Below, piece by piece: positions 26,640-35,248 of a DNA stretch of 64,000 bases. A program made the translations under genes and the position numbers. Source of the stretch: Janthinobacterium sp. 64 (GTDB taxonomy: Bacteria; Pseudomonadota; Gammaproteobacteria; Burkholderiales; Burkholderiaceae_D); NCBI RefSeq assembly GCF_002813325.1, contig NZ_PHUG01000001.1:3968001-4032000 (forward strand), read 5' to 3'. Each line of letters starts with the position of its first letter. Positions within the stretch are counted from its first letter, which is position 1. Below the pieces are notes generated by a model, which was not told the origin of the DNA, did not search any database, and saw only the letters and a program-made list of their open reading frames with translations.

Positions 26640-28126
26640 TGAGCGTTGCCGTCGGTTTCGAGGGGGTCTGCAAGGATTTCGGCCCCGTGCGCGTCTTGCA
26701 TGGCGTCAGTTTTACCTTGTCGCCCGGGCGCGTGTATGGCTTGCTGGGTGAAAATGGCGCCGGCAAGTCGACCCTGATGAAAATCCTCGCCGGCTACGAG
26801 GCTGTGAGCGAAGGGCAGTTGCTGATCGATGGCCAGCCCCAGCGCTTTGGCAGTTCGCGCGCGGCGGAGAGCGCCGGCATCGTGCTGATCCACCAGGAAT
26901 TCAATCTGGCCGAGCACCTGACGGTGGCGCAAAACATGTTTTTAGGCCACGAAAAGACGCGCGGCTGGCTGCTGGACGAGGCCGCCATGGGCGAAGAAGC
27001 GTCGCGCTACCTGAAACAGGTGGGCCTGGACGTCTCGCCCGACACGAAAATCCGCGACCTGATCGTGGCTGAAAAGCAACTGGTGGAAATCGCCAAGGCC
27101 CTGTCGCGCCGCGCCCGCTTTTTGATCATGGATGAGCCGACCGCCACCCTGACGTCGTCGGAGACGCAGCGTTTGTTTGCCGTGATGGCGCAGCTGAAAG
27201 CGGATGGCGTCACCATCCTCTACATTTCCCACAAGCTCGATGAAGTCGAGCGCAACACGGACGAGGTCATCGTCATGCGCGACGGGCGTTTCGTCACGCG
27301 CGAGCCGACGGCCAGCCTCACGCGCCAGCAAATGGCGAACCTGATGGTGGGGCGCGAATTGTCCGACATGTTCCCGGCCAAAGTGGCGCTGGCGAAAGAC
27401 GCTCCTGTGCTGTTGAAGGTCGATGGCTTGTGCGTGCCCGGCTGGTCGAAAGAGCTGTCGTTCGAGGTGCGCGCCGGCGAAGTGCTGGGCTTTGCGGGCC
27501 TGGTGGGCGCGGGGCGCACGGAATCGTTCGAGGCGCTGCTGGGCTTGCGTCCGCGCAGCGCGGGTGTGATCCATCTCAATGGCCAGCCCGTGGATATCCG
27601 TACCCCCAGGCAAGCCATGCAGCACGGCATGACGTATTTGAGCGAAGACCGCAAGGGAAAAGGTCTGCATGTGAACCTGGGCTTGCGCGAAAACCTCACG
27701 ATGATGACGATGGAGCGCTATGCGCGGCCGTGGCTCGATGTGGCCGGGGAAAAAGCGGCGCTGGTCAAGGCCGTCGAGGATTTCAATATTCGCACGGGCG
27801 ACCTCGACAGCCGCGCGCGCATGCTGTCGGGCGGCAACCAGCAAAAGCTGGCGCTGGCGAAATACCTGCATTCCGACCCGCGTGTCGTCGTGCTCGACGA
27901 GCCGAGCCGTGGCGTGGACGTGGGCGCCAAGCGCGACATTTACTTTTTGATCCACCGCCTGGCCGCCGAAGGGCGCGCCGTGATCGTGATTTCATCGGAA
28001 CTGATCGAATTGATTGGCCTGTGCCACCGGGTCGCCGTGATGCGCGCCGGCACCTTGCAAGCCACCCTGTCTGCTGACCACCTGACTGAAGAGGAGTTGA
28101 TTGCCCATGCAACCGGCACGCACTGA
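26639..28126 (+). CDS. Sugar ABC transporter ATPase (RbsA-like), duplicated ATPase domains
   Basis: A 495-residue two-domain ABC ATPase of the ribose-type importer class. Domain 1 has Walker [10 protein letters not shown] at residues 37-45 and [11 protein letters not shown]. Domain 2 has the degenerate [11 protein letters not shown], the signature [15 protein letters not shown] and [11 protein letters not shown]. The frame stays open far upstream through the LacI gene; the proposed start is the GTG at 26639 that shares one base with the LacI stop (TAGTG), after GCGAGGGAG. The next gene overlaps its end by 20 bp. Sugar substrate unknown. Confidence 0.9.
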   Translation: MSVAVGFEGVCKDFGPVRVLHGVSFTLSPGRVYGLLGENGAGKSTLMKILAGYEAVSEGQLLIDGQPQRFGSSRAAESAGIVLIHQEFNLAEHLTVAQNMFLGHEKTRGWLLDEAAMGEEASRYLKQVGLDVSPDTKIRDLIVAEKQLVEIAKALSRRARFLIMDEPTATLTSSETQRLFAVMAQLKADGVTILYISHKLDEVERNTDEVIVMRDGRFVTREPTASLTRQQMANLMVGRELSDMFPAKVALAKDAPVLLKVDGLCVPGWSKELSFEVRAGEVLGFAGLVGAGRTESFEALLGLRPRSAGVIHLNGQPVDIRTPRQAMQHGMTYLSEDRKGKGLHVNLGLRENLTMMTMERYARPWLDVAGEKAALVKAVEDFNIRTGDLDSRARMLSGGNQQKLALAKYLHSDPRVVVLDEPSRGVDVGAKRDIYFLIHRLAAEGRAVIVISSELIELIGLCHRVAVMRAGTLQATLSADHLTEEELIAHATGTH

Positions 28127-29114
28127 CACCACCGTATCCCCGCTTGCTAGCTTCGGCGCGCGCATCAAAGGCTTTGGCCCCGTGCTGGGCCTGTTATCGC
28201 TGTGCATCGCGGGCACCTTGCTCAACGGCGACTTCGCCACTGTCGACAATCTGATGAACGTGCTCACGCGCACGGCCTTCATCGGCATCATCGCCGTGGG
28301 CATGACCTTCGTCATCATTTCCGGCGGCATCGACCTGTCCGTTGGCTCGATGGCGGCGCTGATCGCCGGCTGCATGATCTATTTCATGAATGCGCTGGCG
28401 CAAGGGGCGGGCGGCGACCTGGCGCCGATCACCATGCTGGTGCTGGGCATCGCCATGGCGCTGGTGCTGGGCGCGGGCTTTGGCTTGATGCATGGCTTGT
28501 TGATCAGCAAGGGCAATATCGAACCGTTCATCGTTACCCTGGGCACGCTTGGCATCTTCCGCGCCGTGCTCACCTACCTGGCCGATGGCGGCGCGCTGAC
28601 CCTGGACGCCACCTTGTCCGAGCTGTACAGCCCCGTGTACTACACGAGCGTGCTGGGTGCGCCGATCCCGATCTGGATCTTCTTATTCGTCGCGGCGGCC
28701 GGCGCCATCATTTTGAACCGCACGACCTTTGGCCGCCATGTGCAGGCGATTGGTTCCAACGAGCAAGTGGCGCGCTATGCGGCCATCAATGTCGACAAGG
28801 TCAAGATTGCCACCTACATGCTGCTGGGCGTCTGCGTGGGCATCGCCACGGTGCTGTACGTGCCGCGCCTGGGTTCGGCCACGCCGACGACGGGCTTGCT
28901 GTGGGAACTCGAAGCCATCGCCGCCGTCGTCGTCGGCGGCACGGCGCTGAAGGGGGGAGAGGGGCGCATCGTCGGCACCGTGATCGGCGCCATCCTCTTG
29001 TCCGTGATCAGCAATATCCTGAATTTGACCAGCATCATCAGTGTCTACCTGAATGCCGCAGTGCAAGGCGTGGTGATCATCGCCGTCGCCTTCCTGCAGC
29101 GAGGCCGCAAATAA
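28107..29114 (+). CDS. Sugar ABC transporter permease (RbsC-like)
   Basis: A 335-residue inner-membrane permease with the family loop [20 protein letters not shown] and a late [24 protein letters not shown] at 28101 is in frame, but the ATG at 28107 with GAGGAG ten bases before it is the better start. Unlike the arabinose importer earlier in the window there is a single permease, which would form a homodimer. It overlaps the ATPase gene by 20 bp. Confidence 0.9.
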   Translation: MQPARTDTTVSPLASFGARIKGFGPVLGLLSLCIAGTLLNGDFATVDNLMNVLTRTAFIGIIAVGMTFVIISGGIDLSVGSMAALIAGCMIYFMNALAQGAGGDLAPITMLVLGIAMALVLGAGFGLMHGLLISKGNIEPFIVTLGTLGIFRAVLTYLADGGALTLDATLSELYSPVYYTSVLGAPIPIWIFLFVAAAGAIILNRTTFGRHVQAIGSNEQVARYAAINVDKVKIATYMLLGVCVGIATVLYVPRLGSATPTTGLLWELEAIAAVVVGGTALKGGEGRIVGTVIGAILLSVISNILNLTSIISVYLNAAVQGVVIIAVAFLQRGRK

Positions 29115-29175
29115 AAATACAGCGGCGTTCTGAAAGGGCAGCCAACGGGCGCCCACAACCTTGGAGGAGAGCAGC

Positions 29176-30138
29176 ATGAAGAGCTTTAGACGGGTAGCAG
29201 GGATGGCAGTGCTGGTGATGCAGGCGTGGGCGATGGGGCCGGCGCAGGCGGCGGAGAAATTGGTGGTCGGCGTGGCGATTCCCACGGCCACGCACAGCTT
29301 TACTTCCGGCATCGTCTGGTGGGCGAACCAGGCCAAGGCGGAACTGGAAAAGGCCCATCCGGGGCTGAAAATCATCGTCAAGACGGCCGCCACGGCGCCC
29401 GAGCAGGCCAATCAGTTGCAGGACATGTTGACGGTGAACAAGATCAACACCCTGGTGATCTTCCCCATCGAGTCGGCCTCGCTGACGCAGCCCGTCTCGC
29501 AAGTGAAAAACAAGGGCGTGTATGTGACGGTGGTTGACCGTGGCTTGACGAACACGCAGTCGCAGGATGCCTACATCGCGGGCGACAACACGGCCTTTGG
29601 CAAGCTGCCGGCCGAGTATCTGGCGAAAAGCCTGAATGGCAAGGGCAATATCGTCGTACTGCGCGGCATGCCGACCACCCTCGACAACGAACGCTACGAT
29701 GCATTCAGTGCCGTGATGAAAGACCATCCCGAGATCAAGGTGCTCGACGCCAAATATGGCAACTGGAACCGCGACGATGCCTTCAAGGTCATGCAGGATT
29801 ACCTGACCCGCTTCAAGCACATCGACGCCGTCTGGGCCGCCGATGACGACATGGCCATCGGCGTGCAAAAAGCCATCGCGCAAGCCAAGCGTACGGACAT
29901 CAAGCAAGTGTTCGGCGGCGCGGGCGCGAAGGGCGCGGTGAAAAAGATCATGGACGGTTCCGACCCGCTGATCGTGGCCGACGTATCGTACTCGCCGAAA
30001 TTCATGTACGACGCCATCAAACTGACGACGGAAGCGCGCCTGAAAGGTGATAAATTGCCGGCCAATACGATCATCCCCTCGGTGCTGATCACGCGCGAGA
30101 ACGCCAAGCAGTTTTACTTTCCGAACTCGCCTTTTTAA
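29176..30138 (+). CDS. Sugar ABC transporter periplasmic binding protein
   Basis: A 320-residue periplasmic binding protein of the ribose class with signal peptide ending GPAQA (residue 25). The mature part begins AEKLVVGVAIPTATHSFTSG and contains the fold's usual VWAADDDMAIGVQKAI segment. A TTG at 29161 is open in frame, but the ATG at 29176 follows TTGGAGGAGAGCAGC and is preferred. The ligand cannot be read from sequence; the two enzymes downstream suggest a cyclitol, anhydrosugar or unusual glycoside. A dispersed hairpin element follows the stop. Confidence 0.88.
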   Translation: MKSFRRVAGMAVLVMQAWAMGPAQAAEKLVVGVAIPTATHSFTSGIVWWANQAKAELEKAHPGLKIIVKTAATAPEQANQLQDMLTVNKINTLVIFPIESASLTQPVSQVKNKGVYVTVVDRGLTNTQSQDAYIAGDNTAFGKLPAEYLAKSLNGKGNIVVLRGMPTTLDNERYDAFSAVMKDHPEIKVLDAKYGNWNRDDAFKVMQDYLTRFKHIDAVWAADDDMAIGVQKAIAQAKRTDIKQVFGGAGAKGAVKKIMDGSDPLIVADVSYSPKFMYDAIKLTTEARLKGDKLPANTIIPSVLITRENAKQFYFPNSPF

Positions 30139-30142
30139 ATTC

Positions 30143-30209
30143 TGGGGTCAGACCCCCTCGCCCGCTAGCAATGACCTGTGCGTTAGCGGCATTGAGGGTC
30201 TGACCCCGG
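30143..30209. repeat. Long imperfect inverted repeat with GGGGTCAGACCCC arms
   Basis: GGGGTCAGACCCC (30144-30156) and GGGTCTGACCCC (30196-30207) face each other. Inside them CCGCTAGC and GTTAGCGG form a second, nearly complementary pair. The whole folds into one extended hairpin between the binding-protein gene and the isomerase gene. The outer arms resemble the element at 15032-15058, so this looks like a dispersed REP-like sequence. It may protect or end the upstream transcript. Confidence 0.75.
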
Positions 30210-30231
30210 CTTTATCTAACAGGACATTGAC

Positions 30232-31284
30232 ATGAAAACCATCCAGGGCCCGGCCATTTTCCTGGCCCAGTTTCTCGGCGACGAGCCGCCGTTCGACTCG
30301 CTCGAGCACTTGGCGCAATGGGCGGCCGGCCTCGGTTACAAGGGCTTGCAGCTGCCGACGGCGCCGCGCCTGTTCGACCTGGAACAGGCGGCGGCCAGTC
30401 AGCAGTATTGCGACGACGTGACAGCCTTGCTGGCGCGCTACGGTTTGCAGGTGACGGAATTGTCGACGCATTTGCAGGGCCAGCTGATCGCCGTGCATCC
30501 CGCCTACGACGCCCTGTTCGACGGTTTTGCGCCCGAGCACGTGCGTGGCGATCCGCTTGCCCGCACGGCCTGGGCCACGCAGCAACTGCTGTGGGCGGCC
30601 ACCGCCTCGCAGCGCTTGGGCCTCAAGGCGCACGTGACGTTTTCCGGCGCGCTGGCCTGGCCGTATCTGTATCCATGGCCGCAGCGCCCGGCCGGCCTGG
30701 TGGAAACGGCATTTGCCGAACTGGCCAAGCGCTGGCTGCCCATCCTCGACGCGTTCGATGCGGCCGGCGTGGACCTGTGCTATGAGCTGCATCCGGGCGA
30801 GGATTTGCACGACGGTGTGACCTTCGAGCGCTTTCTGGCCGCCGTCAACGACCACCCGCGCGCGTCGATCTTGTACGACCCCAGCCACTTCGTGCTGCAG
30901 CAGCTCGACTATCTCGCCTTCATCGACATTTATCATGCGCGCATCAAGGCCTTCCATGTGAAAGATGCGGAATTCCGGCCGAACGGACGCCAGGGCGTGT
31001 ATGGCGGCTATGCCGACTGGCAAGACCGGGCCGGGCGCTTCCGCTCGCTCGGCGACGGGCAGATCGACTTCAAGGCGATTTTCTCGAAGATGGCGCAGTA
31101 CGACTTTCCTGGCTGGGCCGTGCTGGAATGGGAATGCTGCCTGAAGCACCCCGAAGATGGCGCGGCAGAGGGCGCGCGTTTCATCCGCGAACACATCATC
31201 CACGTGGCCGAACATGCGTTCGACGATTTCGCGGGCAGTACGGTGGATCAACATCAGATCAATCATTTGCTTGGCTTGAAATAA
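30232..31284 (+). CDS. Sugar phosphate isomerase/epimerase-like TIM-barrel protein
   Basis: A 350-residue protein of the xylose-isomerase-like TIM-barrel family. Metal-ligand positions are visible in order: Glu in CYELHPGE, Asp in LYDPSHF, His in AFHVKDAEF and Glu in VLEWECC. The family includes isomerases, epimerases, 2-keto-myo-inositol dehydratase-like and 3-keto-sugar-processing enzymes. It is followed 9 bp later by a Gfo/Idh/MocA oxidoreductase, a common partnership in catabolism of inositol-like or 3-ketoglycoside compounds. No signal peptide. Exact reaction unknown. Confidence 0.8.
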   Translation: MKTIQGPAIFLAQFLGDEPPFDSLEHLAQWAAGLGYKGLQLPTAPRLFDLEQAAASQQYCDDVTALLARYGLQVTELSTHLQGQLIAVHPAYDALFDGFAPEHVRGDPLARTAWATQQLLWAATASQRLGLKAHVTFSGALAWPYLYPWPQRPAGLVETAFAELAKRWLPILDAFDAAGVDLCYELHPGEDLHDGVTFERFLAAVNDHPRASILYDPSHFVLQQLDYLAFIDIYHARIKAFHVKDAEFRPNGRQGVYGGYADWQDRAGRFRSLGDGQIDFKAIFSKMAQYDFPGWAVLEWECCLKHPEDGAAEGARFIREHIIHVAEHAFDDFAGSTVDQHQINHLLGLK

Positions 31285-31293
31285 GGAAACGAC

Positions 31294-32445
31294 ATGCAGC
31301 GACGCTTACGGCTGGGCATGGTAGGGGGCGGGCAGGGCGCATTCATCGGCGCCGTGCACCGTATCGCGGCGCGCATCGACGACCAGTATGAACTGGTGGC
31401 GGGCGCCCTGTCGTCCGACCCGCAGCGCGTGCGCGACAGTGGCGCCGCGCTGCATTTGGCGCCGGACCGTTGCTACAGCGATTACCGCGCCATGGCGCAG
31501 GCGGAGGCCGCCAGGGCGGACGGCATCGAAGCCGTGGCCATCGTCACGCCGAATCACTTGCATGCGCCCGTCGCCACGGCGTTCATGGAAGCGGGCATCC
31601 ACGTGATCTGCGACAAGCCGCTGGGGATTTCCTTGGCGGAAGGCCAGGCACTGGCGGCGCTGGCCGAGCAAAAAAACCTGCTGTTTGCGCTCACGCATAC
31701 CTACAGCGGCTACCCGCTGCTGCGCCACGCGAAAGCCATGGTCGAGGCGGGCGAGATCGGCGCGCTGCGCCTCGTGCAGGTGGAATATTCGCAGGATTGG
31801 CTGGCCGACGCCATCGCGGCGGGTGGCATGAACGAGGGCAACTGGCATAACGACCCGCACAAGGCCGGTCCCGGCGGCACCCTGCTCGACGTGGGCTTGC
31901 ACGCCTACCACCTGGCGCAGTTCGTCAGCGGACTGACGCCGCAGTCCGTGCTGGCGGAACTGTCGACCTTTGTACCGCACCGCACCTTGGACGACCACGT
32001 GCAGGTGATGCTGCGCTATGCGAATGGCGCCAAGGGCACCCTGTGGGCCAGCCAGGTGGCGACCGGTTGCGAAAACACGGTGCGCTTGCGCCTGTTCGGC
32101 AGCAAGGCGCAGCTGGACTTCGACCAGGAGAAACCAAATGAGCTGTGGTGTACGCCGCAGGGTGGCAACCGCCAACTGCTGCGTCCGGGCCGGGTCGACA
32201 GCGCTGCGGCGCGCCACGCCACGCGCGTGCCGGCCGGCCATCCTGAAGGCTACCTGGAAGCGTTCGCCCAGCTGTACCTGGATGCGGCTTTGCACATCCG
32301 CGCCTTGCAAGCGGGCTTGCCCGTGCCGGAGGCGGCCCGCTGGCTGCCGACGGTGATGGACGGCTTGGCGGGCCTGGCCTTTGCGGAAGCCGTGCTGCGC
32401 AGCCACGCGGCGGGCGCCAGCTGGACCACCTTGGCGGACTGTTAA
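31294..32445 (+). CDS. Gfo/Idh/MocA-family oxidoreductase
   Basis: A 383-residue NAD(P)-dependent oxidoreductase. The N-terminal Rossmann motif is LGMVGGGQGAFIG, the family's EKP-type motif is CDKPLGIS, and the likely catalytic His lies in LLDVGLHAYHLAQF. It would oxidise or reduce a hydroxyl of a sugar or cyclitol. It is the last gene of the second sugar locus, preceded by AAGGAAACGAC. Together with the isomerase it could process the imported compound to a common sugar, but the substrate is not readable. Confidence 0.83.
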   Translation: MQRRLRLGMVGGGQGAFIGAVHRIAARIDDQYELVAGALSSDPQRVRDSGAALHLAPDRCYSDYRAMAQAEAARADGIEAVAIVTPNHLHAPVATAFMEAGIHVICDKPLGISLAEGQALAALAEQKNLLFALTHTYSGYPLLRHAKAMVEAGEIGALRLVQVEYSQDWLADAIAAGGMNEGNWHNDPHKAGPGGTLLDVGLHAYHLAQFVSGLTPQSVLAELSTFVPHRTLDDHVQVMLRYANGAKGTLWASQVATGCENTVRLRLFGSKAQLDFDQEKPNELWCTPQGGNRQLLRPGRVDSAAARHATRVPAGHPEGYLEAFAQLYLDAALHIRALQAGLPVPEAARWLPTVMDGLAGLAFAEAVLRSHAAGASWTTLADC

Positions 32446-32454
32446 ACTGGGCGC

Positions 32455-32763
32455 ATGAGCGCGCCCTTAACCATCACCACCTTTACCATCACCATTGTCC
32501 CCCAAGGCTGGCAATTCCCGGCCGAAGCGGGCACGACCATCTTGGCCGCCGCCGAGCTGGCCGGTATCCGCCTGCTCAGTTCCTGCCGCAACGGCACTTG
32601 CCGCACCTGCCTGTGTCACATGCCTGAAGGAAAGGTGCGCTATACGGTGGACTGGCCCGGCATCAGCCCCGATGAACGGCTCGACGGCTACATCCTGCCC
32701 TGCGTCGCCGTGGCGGAAAGCGACCTCACCATCCAGGCGCGGGCCGTGCGCACGGGCGCCTGA
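32455..32763 (+). CDS. 2Fe-2S ferredoxin
   Basis: A 102-residue plant-type ferredoxin. Cluster ligands are Cys44, Cys49, Cys52 (SSCRNGTCRTC) and Cys83 (ILPCVAVAE); an extra Cys54 is present. It carries electrons for oxygenases or other redox enzymes, but no partner oxidase lies next to it. It starts 9 bp after the oxidoreductase stop, so it may be read through from the sugar operon, though a functional link is not evident. The gene after it is convergent. Confidence 0.85.
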   Translation: MSAPLTITTFTITIVPQGWQFPAEAGTTILAAAELAGIRLLSSCRNGTCRTCLCHMPEGKVRYTVDWPGISPDERLDGYILPCVAVAESDLTIQARAVRTGA

Positions 32764-32764
32764 A

Positions 32765-33076
32765 TCAGGAGGACTTGCCGCCCTTGAGCCGCTGCAGCAG
32801 CGCGTCCACGCTGTCGCTCACGGGCAAGCCGTGGCGGCGCAGCAGCTGCACGTGCAGCACCAGGTTTTCCAGCACCAGCTTGGCCGCCACGGCCAGCAGG
32901 GCCAGGTTGCGGTCTTCCGGGCTGAAACTTTCCATCGCGTCGGCCATCTCGCACAGGTGGTTGGCGATCAGCCCGCGCAATTCCTGCTCGTCGAAAGGCA
33001 GGTCGGCAAAATCGATGGGATCGGCCACTTCCACTTCCTGCATCAGCACCGCTAGTTCTTCCGGGGTAATCGTCAT
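32765..33076 (-). CDS. Hypothetical small acidic helical protein
   Basis: A 103-residue protein, predicted mostly helical and acidic in its first half (EELAVLMQEVEVADPIDFAD). There is no signal peptide or cysteine cluster typical of enzymes. A strong GGAGGCCAGGC ribosome site precedes the ATG. It is convergent with the ferredoxin gene, with stops 1 bp apart, and divergent from the MoaD-like gene. I do not recognise the family. Confidence 0.65.
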   Translation of the reverse strand: MTITPEELAVLMQEVEVADPIDFADLPFDEQELRGLIANHLCEMADAMESFSPEDRNLALLAVAAKLVLENLVLHVQLLRRHGLPVSDSVDALLQRLKGGKSS

Positions 33077-33168
33077 GCCTGGCCTCCTTGTGTGCTTGCC
33101 GCTATTCTAATTGTATTGGCCGTAAAGCGGACTAGAATGAGTCGAGGCCGACGACGTCGAAGGGCAGC

Positions 33169-33438
33169 ATGGCGCATCTGCATTTTACGCAACAGCTGGC
33201 ACGTTTCATCGACGTCCCCACCGTGGACGTCGATGTACCACGCCTGCGCGCCGCTCTCGATGCCGCGTTTGCGCAGCAGCCGCGCCTGCGCGGTTATGTG
33301 CTCGACGAGCAGGGCGCCCTGCGTCCCAACGTGGTGATCTTCATCGACGGTGCGCGTTGCCGCGAGCGGCGCGTGCTCGACGATGCCTTGCGGCCGGACA
33401 GTCAGGTGTATATCTTGCAGGCACTTTCCGGAGGTTGA
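33169..33438 (+). CDS. MoaD/ThiS-like ubiquitin-fold protein ending in Gly-Gly
   Basis: An 89-residue protein with beta-grasp features: alternating strands, FIDGARCR, and a tail VYILQALSGG that ends exactly in the diglycine used by MoaD and ThiS for adenylation and thiocarboxylation. It has a full-length MoaD-type domain but no molybdopterin or thiamine genes nearby. The stop is 1 bp before the start of a BNR-repeat protein, so the two are surely co-expressed. It may be a sulphur carrier or a protein modifier for an unknown process. Confidence 0.75.
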   Translation: MAHLHFTQQLARFIDVPTVDVDVPRLRAALDAAFAQQPRLRGYVLDEQGALRPNVVIFIDGARCRERRVLDDALRPDSQVYILQALSGG

Positions 33439-33439
33439 C

Positions 33440-34537
33440 ATGAGCCAACGCGCGTATCTCGGCACCCGCAAGGGGCTGTTCCAGTTCGATGTCGATGCGG
33501 CCGGCGCCTGGCAGCTGGCGCTGGTGCAGTTTGCCGGCGACCCCGTCTCCATGCTGCTGCACGATGGCCGCGACGGCACCCTGTATGTCGCCCTGAACCT
33601 GGGGCACTTCGGCGCGAAGCTGCACCGCCTGGACAGGAGCAGTTCCACATGGCAAGAGATCGCCGTGCCCGCCTATCCCGCCAAGCCGGAAGACAGCAGC
33701 GATACGGTGGACTGGACCTTGCGGCAGATCTGGTCGCTGGCGGCCGGTGGCGCGGACCAGCCCGGCGTGCTGTGGGCGGGCACCCTGCCTGGCGGCCTGT
33801 TCCGCTCAAGCGACCGCGGCGACAGCTGGCAACTGGTGGAATCGTTGTGGAACGTGCCGCAGCGGGCGCAATGGTTTGGCGGCGGCTACGACGTGCCCGG
33901 CATCCACAGCATTTGCGTCGACCCGCGCGACTGCAACAAGGTGCTGGTCGGCGTGTCCTGCGGCGGCGTGTGGCAAACGCGCGATGGCGGCGCCAGCTGG
34001 GCCTTGAGCGCGACGGGCATGCGCGCCGACTACATGCCGCCCGAGCTCGATGAAAACGAGGCCGTGCAAGATCCGCACCGCATCGTGCGCAGCACCGGCA
34101 CGCCGGACGCGCTGTGGTGCCAGCACCATAACGGCATCTGGCGCTCGCAGGACGCCGGCTGGCACTGGCAGGAAGTGACGACGGCGCCGCTGTCGCATTT
34201 CGGCTTTGCCGTCGCCGTGCATCCGCGCGATGGCGATACGGCCTGGTTCGTGCCCGCGCAGGCGGACGTGCTGCGCATTCCCATCGATGGCGCGCTGGCC
34301 GTCACGCGCACGCGCGATGGCGGAAAAACGTTCGAGGTGTTGCGCGCGGGATTGCCGCAGCAGCATTGCTACGACCTCATCTACCGCCATGGGCTGGCGC
34401 TGGCCGACGATGGGCGCAGTTTGGTGATGGCGTCGACGACGGGCGGCGCCTGGTATTCGAGCGACGGGGGCGAGCATTGGCAGACCATCTCTGCCCACTT
34501 GCCGCCTGTTTATGCCGTCTGTTTTGCCACGCTGTAG
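33440..34537 (+). CDS. BNR/sialidase-like beta-propeller protein
   Basis: A 365-residue protein without a signal peptide, with repeated Asp-box-like turns: GLFRSSDRGDSWQ, GVWQTRDGGASWA, GIWRSQDAGWHWQ, ALAVTRTRDGGKTFE and GAWYSSDGGEHWQ. These mark a BNR/VPS10-type propeller like exo-sialidases and photosystem assembly factors, but sialidase catalytic residues are not evident. The ATG follows CCGGAGGTTGAC and directly succeeds the MoaD-like gene. Its last 28 bp overlap the end of the convergent TetR gene. Function unknown; it may be a binding scaffold. Confidence 0.75.
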   Translation: MSQRAYLGTRKGLFQFDVDAAGAWQLALVQFAGDPVSMLLHDGRDGTLYVALNLGHFGAKLHRLDRSSSTWQEIAVPAYPAKPEDSSDTVDWTLRQIWSLAAGGADQPGVLWAGTLPGGLFRSSDRGDSWQLVESLWNVPQRAQWFGGGYDVPGIHSICVDPRDCNKVLVGVSCGGVWQTRDGGASWALSATGMRADYMPPELDENEAVQDPHRIVRSTGTPDALWCQHHNGIWRSQDAGWHWQEVTTAPLSHFGFAVAVHPRDGDTAWFVPAQADVLRIPIDGALAVTRTRDGGKTFEVLRAGLPQQHCYDLIYRHGLALADDGRSLVMASTTGGAWYSSDGGEHWQTISAHLPPVYAVCFATL

Positions 34538-35133
34538 TAGCACAGGAAGATATCGACGGCCAGTTCCGCCACTTCGCGCCGGCGTGCCGGGCCCAGCAGA
34601 GGCTCACCCATGGTGATCTGCGGCCAGAATGCAAAGGTTTTTAGTGGCGACATCAGCAGGTGCGCCACTTCCACCGTCTCGCCCGCCTTGATGCGCCCAT
34701 CTTGCTGCGCCGCGCGGATCCAGAGATACAGGCCCGTTTCCTTTTCATTCAGGCGCGCCACCATCGCTTGCGCGCGCGCGGGCGAGTGGATGGTTTCTCC
34801 GAAGATCACGCGCGCCAGGTCGATGAATGCCGGGTCGCACAGCAAGCCCATTTTCTGCTCGACCAGGGCCAGCACCTGCGGGCGCAGCGGCTGGTCCGCA
34901 AGATAGGGCACGGCGGGCTGGGCCACGCTGCTTTCCCACATGCGTTGCAGGATTTCCGCGAACAGTTCGTCCTTGCTGGGGAAATGGTTGTACACGGTGC
35001 GCTTGGAAACGGCGGCCGTGGCGGCGATCCTGTCCATGCTGGTCGCGTCAAAACCGTGCTCGCGGAACTCGGCGATGGCGGCATCGACGATGGCGACGCG
35101 CTTGCGGTCGGTGAGGCGTTGCGGTGCGGCCAT
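34510..35133 (-). CDS. TetR-family transcriptional regulator
   Basis: A 207-residue regulator whose N-terminal helix-turn-helix is at about residues 10-55 (IVDAAIAEFREHGFDATSMD and VSKRTVYNHFPSKDELF), with a C-terminal helical ligand domain. The frame is open well upstream to 35508, but the ATG at 35133 gives a family-length protein and follows AAAGGAGATTTCCCGCC. It is divergent from the metallo-hydrolase gene with two inverted repeats between, suggesting it represses that gene and itself. Its 3' end overlaps the convergent BNR gene by 28 bp. Confidence 0.85.
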   Translation of the reverse strand: MAAPQRLTDRKRVAIVDAAIAEFREHGFDATSMDRIAATAAVSKRTVYNHFPSKDELFAEILQRMWESSVAQPAVPYLADQPLRPQVLALVEQKMGLLCDPAFIDLARVIFGETIHSPARAQAMVARLNEKETGLYLWIRAAQQDGRIKAGETVEVAHLLMSPLKTFAFWPQITMGEPLLGPARRREVAELAVDIFLCYYSVAKQTA

Positions 35134-35169
35134 GGCGGGAAATCTCCTTTGAAAACAATATTTTACACC

Positions 35170-35211
35170 TCCTGGTTTACTTTGCCAGGAATAGGAACTA
35201 CTCTGTGTAGT
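35170..35211. promoter_or_regulatory. Two inverted repeats between TetR and metallo-hydrolase genes (putative operator)
   Basis: TCCTGG(9)CCAGGA spans 35170-35190 and ACTAC(5)GTAGT spans 35197-35211. They lie in the 115-bp divergent intergenic region, as expected for TetR binding sites, but the protein-site pairing is inferred. Confidence 0.45.
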
Positions 35212-35248
35212 GTAATTTAATCCTTGTGTTTTATTGACCGGATCGCAT

